A program made the position numbers and the translations under genes. 64,000 nt of DNA from VRUE01 sp963762205 (lineage in GTDB: Bacteria; Actinomycetota; Thermoleophilia; Solirubrobacterales; 70-9), in assembly GCA_963762205.1 (NCBI GenBank), contig CAVXJZ010000002.1:620001-684000 (forward strand), read 5' to 3'. Shown piece after piece: positions 61,076-64,000 of the stretch. Within the stretch, counting starts at the first letter, position 1, and every line of letters starts with the position of its first letter. The notes beneath the pieces were generated by a model. It did not search any database. It was not told the DNA's origin and was given only the letters and a program-made list of their open reading frames with translations.

Positions 61076-61501
61076 ATCGCCATCGACGCCGACCTCAAAG
61101 AGACGATCGACCGCTACAACGACGCCTGGAACGCCCACGACCTCGACGCGATCGTCGCCATGCACGCCCCCGACATGGTCTTCGCCAACCACACCGCGGG
61201 CGAGTCCGCCGCGGGCGAGGAGGTCCGGGGGCACATCGCGGCGATCTTCGAGACCTGGCCCGACATCGCCTTCTCCACGCGCCGGCTCTATGTCGGCCGG
61301 GACCTGGTCGTCCAGGAGTGGACGGCGACGGCCACCCACGCCGAGACCATGCGGCGCGGCGAGCTCGTCGCCGAGCCGACCCGGCGCCGGGTCGAGTGGG
61401 ACGGCGTCGACGTGATCCCGTTCGAGGACGGCCTGGTCAAGCGCAAGGACGTCTACTCCGACAGCGTCTCGATCCTGCGCCAGGTGGGCCTGCTCGACTG
61501 A
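61034..61501 (+). CDS. SnoaL/NTF2-like protein, start uncertain
   Basis: The domain begins at about 61090 with DLKETIDRYNDAWNAHDLDA, then DMVFANHTAG, and ends DVYSDSVSILRQVGLLD, the pattern of SnoaL-like polyketide cyclase/ketosteroid isomerase-fold proteins. The only ordinary start in frame near the domain is GTG at 61034, which would overlap the 5' end of the divergent cupin gene by 42 bases; ATC codons at the domain edge are the alternative. I give the GTG extent (155 residues). No ligand can be assigned. Confidence 0.7.
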   Translation: MLDRVAVGHLECDHIAIDADLKETIDRYNDAWNAHDLDAIVAMHAPDMVFANHTAGESAAGEEVRGHIAAIFETWPDIAFSTRRLYVGRDLVVQEWTATATHAETMRRGELVAEPTRRRVEWDGVDVIPFEDGLVKRKDVYSDSVSILRQVGLLD

Positions 61502-61511
61502 GCAGTCGGCC

Positions 61512-61946
61512 TCAGGCCGAGTCGCCGACGCCGGGGAAGACCTCGAGCTGGCGCAGCAGGCCGAGGTCGTCGCGGATCGTGTCGTGCTCGACGAAGCGGC
61601 CCTGCTCGTCGACGGTGAGCAGGTGGCACTGGCGCCAGCTGACCTCCTTGCCGGTCCCGGGGATCCCCGAGATCTCCCCCTGGTGGGTCCCGGTCATCGT
61701 GCCGACGAGGAGGACGGTGCGGCCGGAGGCGGCGATCTGCTCCACCTCGAAGCGGGCATCGGGGAAGGCGGCCCAGAGCCTCTGCATCACCTGCCGCTGC
61801 CCCTCCGGGCCCGGGGGAGTCCCCTCGACGGCGTTGCGGTTGACGAACTCGGACGAGAAGGTCTCGTCGTTGATCCTCGCCAGGTCGCGGTCGTTGAAGA
61901 CCTCCTCGACCGCGCTGCGGACCCGCTCGATCAGTGCCTCGTGCAT
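61512..61946 (-). CDS. SnoaL-like ester cyclase family protein
   Basis: 144 residues, NTF2-like fold: AVEEVFNDRDLARINDETFS at the N-terminus, GPEGQRQVMQRLWAAFPDARFEVEQI (split near 45-70) and the core TMTGTHQGEISGIPGTGKEVSW typical of SnoaL-like ester cyclases. It converges on the other SnoaL-like gene (10-base gap), and the two share only fold-level similarity. ATG at 61944-61946. Function unknown. Confidence 0.82.
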   Translation of the reverse strand: MHEALIERVRSAVEEVFNDRDLARINDETFSSEFVNRNAVEGTPPGPEGQRQVMQRLWAAFPDARFEVEQIAASGRTVLLVGTMTGTHQGEISGIPGTGKEVSWRQCHLLTVDEQGRFVEHDTIRDDLGLLRQLEVFPGVGDSA

Positions 61947-61993
61947 GGAGGCAGGCTAACCGCCGCCACCCGGCCGACGCAAACGCGGGCGCC

Positions 61994-62371
61994 TCAGCCC
62001 GGGCCGACGATCGCCGCGGCGAGGAGGCCGCCGCTGACCCCGAGGAAGGAGACGACGGCGAGCGAGCGGTACCAGAGCCGCTCCTGGATCTCGGGATCGA
62101 AAGCGAGGGGCAGGAAGAGGAAGGGGTTGACGGCGGTGCCGAAGACGAGCGGGACCCCGATCGCCGTGGGCAGGTCGGGGATCGCGAGCCCGACGCCGAT
62201 CAGGATCAGGCCCATCATCACGTAGTCGAGGTGAATCTGGCGGATCCGCTGTGGGGCTACGATGCCGATCCGGCGCAGCAGCTCGGGGCTTTCCTGGCGG
62301 ATCACCATCGCCCAGCCGAGCAGGCCGCCGATCGCCAGCTCCACGAGGCCGATCTGGATCATCCAGTCCAT
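61994..62371 (-). CDS. Small membrane protein with four helices
   Basis: 125 residues with hydrophobic helices near 3-22, 46-62, 66-85 and 100-121. The pattern IRQIHLDYVMMGLILIGVG with a conserved His-Leu-Asp between helices is seen in a family of uncharacterised actinobacterial membrane proteins. ATG at 62369-62371 was chosen; the open frame extends upstream but is arginine/proline-rich. It lies downstream of thrB, 23 bases away, on the same strand. Confidence 0.68.
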   Translation of the reverse strand: MDWMIQIGLVELAIGGLLGWAMVIRQESPELLRRIGIVAPQRIRQIHLDYVMMGLILIGVGLAIPDLPTAIGVPLVFGTAVNPFLFLPLAFDPEIQERLWYRSLAVVSFLGVSGGLLAAAIVGPG

Positions 62372-62394
62372 CGCAGAGCCCGGCGCCCGCCGGC

Positions 62395-63273
62395 CTAGAG
62401 CTCCGGCACGTCGGCCCCGTGCGGGCTGAAGGGCAGGCGGCGGACCTCGGCCCAATCGCCGCAGCGCCGCTCGAGCTCCTCGGCGACCTTGCCCGCGTCC
62501 TGCCAGGTCGTCCAGACGAGGACGGCCGGCCCGGCGCCCGAGATCGTCGCCCCCAGCGCGCCCAGGTCGGCGGCCGAGTCGACGAGCTCCATCGAGCGGG
62601 GGTAGAGGTCGCGCCTGCGCTGCTGGTGGATGCTGTCGCGAAGGCCGCGCCTGACGAGGTCGAGATCGGCTGTCAGCAGGCCGAGCAGCAACGAGGAGGC
62701 GGCGGCGAGGTTGGCGATCGCGTCGGCGCGGGGCAGCTGGTCCGGGATCGCGCCGCGGGCGAGCTCGGTGGACACCTCCTCGGGAGGGATCGCGACGACC
62801 GCCTCGAGCTCCCTGGGCGGGTCGAAGCGCGCCGCGACGGGCGTTCCTGCCTCGGTCCCGCAGACGACGAAGCCCCCGTAGATCGACGCCGCGACGTTGT
62901 CGGGGTGGCCCTCGAGCTCGCTCGCCCTGGCCAGCATCTCCTCCTTGGAGAGGCCCAGCTCGTAGAGGTGGTCGGCGGCGTGGAGGCCGGCGACGATCGC
63001 GGCGGCGCTGGAGCCGAGGCCGCGGGCGAGCGGTATCTCGCTGCGCAGGCGGAAGGCGATGCCGTCGGCGGGGCGCAGGCTCTCGAAGGCGCGCACGATC
63101 AGGTTCTCGCGGCCGGTGGGGACGTCGGCGCCGCCGGGATCGAAGGAGAACCCGCCGGACTCCTCGACCTCGAGCTCGAGGAAGAGCGAGACCGCCGCCG
63201 CCAGCACGTCGTAGCCAGGCCCGAGGTTGGCCGAGGAGGCGGGGACGCGGACGAGTCTGCGGCGCTTGGTCAT
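62395..63273 (-). CDS. thrB: Homoserine kinase
   Basis: 292-residue GHMP kinase that phosphorylates L-homoserine for threonine synthesis. VPASSANLGPGYD near 10-22 and the ATP loop PLARGLGSSAAA at 81-92 are the family hallmarks, and the C-terminal GATISGAGPAVLVW is the third GHMP motif. The ATG at 63271-63273 follows immediately after the thrC stop, so thrC-thrB form one unit. Confidence 0.95.
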   Translation of the reverse strand: MTKRRRLVRVPASSANLGPGYDVLAAAVSLFLELEVEESGGFSFDPGGADVPTGRENLIVRAFESLRPADGIAFRLRSEIPLARGLGSSAAAIVAGLHAADHLYELGLSKEEMLARASELEGHPDNVAASIYGGFVVCGTEAGTPVAARFDPPRELEAVVAIPPEEVSTELARGAIPDQLPRADAIANLAAASSLLLGLLTADLDLVRRGLRDSIHQQRRRDLYPRSMELVDSAADLGALGATISGAGPAVLVWTTWQDAGKVAEELERRCGDWAEVRRLPFSPHGADVPEL

Positions 63274-64000
63274 CTAGTCGAAGACGGCGCGCTCGACCGC
63301 GCCCAGGTCGTTCTCGCAGTTGACCACCGGCGGCGCCTTGGAGAGGGCCGTGTCCGGGTCCTTGAGGCCATGCCCGGTGAGCACGCAGACGACGCTCTCC
63401 GGCGGCGTGGCCCCCTCGCCGACCGGCATCCCGTGGGCGAGCAGGCCGGCCACCGAGGCGGCGGACGCCGGCTCGCAGAAGACCCCTTCGCTGTCGGCCA
63501 GCCAGCGGTAGGCGTCGAGGATCTGCTCGTCGCTCACCGCCGCCACCCGCCCCCGCGATCCGGTGAAGGCGTCCATCGCCTCCTCCCAGCGGGCGGGGTT
63601 GCCGATCCGGATCGCCGAGGCGACGGTCTCGGGCTCGGCGACCGGCGCGCCGTTCACGAGCGGCGCCGCCCCGTCCGCCTGGAAGCCGTAGAGGACGGGC
63701 GCCGAGCCGGCCTCCTGGAAGCCCCGCCAGTAGGCGGTCACGTTGCCGGCGTTTCCGACCGGGATCGCCAGCGCGCCGGGCGCCTCGCCGAGCTCCTCGA
63801 CCACCTCGAAGGCGGCCGTCTTCTGGCCCTCGATCCGGTAGGGGTTGACCGAGTTGACGAGCTCGATCGGGTGCTTCTGGGCGAGCTCGCGGACGATCCG
63901 CAGCGCGTCGTCGAAGTTGCCCTGAAGGGCGACGACCCGGGCGCCGTGCATCAGCGCCTGGGCGAGCTTGCCGATCGCGATCTTGCCCTCGGGGACGATC
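63274..64000 (-). CDS. thrC: Threonine synthase, partial (5' end beyond window)
   Basis: C-terminal 241 residues of a PLP enzyme that converts O-phosphohomoserine to threonine. Visible segments include ALQGNFDDALRIVRELA, ELVNSVNPYRIEGQKTAAFE, the PLP-phosphate-binding IPVGNAGNVTAYWRGF, and FCEPASAASVAGLL. The frame is open to the window end, so the start and PLP lysine are not seen. It precedes thrB directly. Confidence 0.94.
   Translation of the reverse strand, partial: IVPEGKIAIGKLAQALMHGARVVALQGNFDDALRIVRELAQKHPIELVNSVNPYRIEGQKTAAFEVVEELGEAPGALAIPVGNAGNVTAYWRGFQEAGSAPVLYGFQADGAAPLVNGAPVAEPETVASAIRIGNPARWEEAMDAFTGSRGRVAAVSDEQILDAYRWLADSEGVFCEPASAASVAGLLAHGMPVGEGATPPESVVCVLTGHGLKDPDTALSKAPPVVNCENDLGAVERAVFD

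Overview
This is a high-GC chromosomal stretch with short gaps, frequent 4-base overlaps and many GTG/TTG starts. Gene content points to Actinomycetota, most likely Thermoleophilia (Solirubrobacterales-like): a CysO/Mec/CysM cysteine route, a SUF operon led by an Rrf2 regulator, a wax ester synthase/DGAT, a MarP-type protease, Flp-type pilin and FHA/zinc-ribbon proteins. I see no mobile element, CRISPR array, rRNA or tRNA. This placement is inference from gene content.

Layout. 1-0.8 kb: 3' part of RNase PH and a small pilin (minus). 1-7.4 kb: glycosyltransferase, coiled-coil protein, L-aspartate oxidase and hydantoinase A/B (plus). 7.5-9.0 kb: DUF1802 protein and a degenerate metallopeptidase-like protein. 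9.0-24.4 kb is a sulfur and Fe-S district. It holds cysM-mec-DUF2007, a polar amino acid ABC importer (probably cysteine/cystine), cysO, a rhodanese-ThiF enzyme, htpX, a NarL-type two-component system, an Rrf2 regulator with sufC-sufS-sufU, and a Rieske ferredoxin with sufB-sufD. Two kinds of short palindromic promoter element recur here, one before cysM and the rhodanese-ThiF gene and one before both suf units, so the district looks like two small regulons.

24.5-33 kb: a small membrane peptide, a polytopic membrane protein, a cupredoxin-like protein, a CADD-like diiron protein, a thioredoxin-fold protein without cysteines, ispH, WS/DGAT, FxsA, a methyltransferase and a secreted protein. 33.1-38.5 kb: a giant secreted Ig-like protein containing eight near-identical 336-bp repeats. 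38.8-42.3 kb: CAP-domain protein, SufT-like protein, GNAT, HAD and hypothetical proteins. 42.4-50.6 kb: AddB-like and AddA-like recombination nuclease-helicases, xseB, xseA and an HxlR regulator. 50.7-55.8 kb: MarP-like protease, class B penicillin-binding protein, lipoprotein, SRPBCC protein, zinc ribbon-FHA protein and coiled-coil protein. 55.9-64 kb: the large glutamate synthase subunit, cupin and SnoaL-like proteins, a membrane protein, thrB and the 3' part of thrC.

Quality caveat: nine single-base indels break otherwise well-conserved reading frames (histidine kinase, VOC protein twice, membrane protein, xseA, repeat protein four times). Two further genes lack any ATG/GTG/TTG at the expected start (ATA for nadB, ATC for the FHA gene). 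Some of this may be assembly error, so affected entries give the frame-corrected extent.
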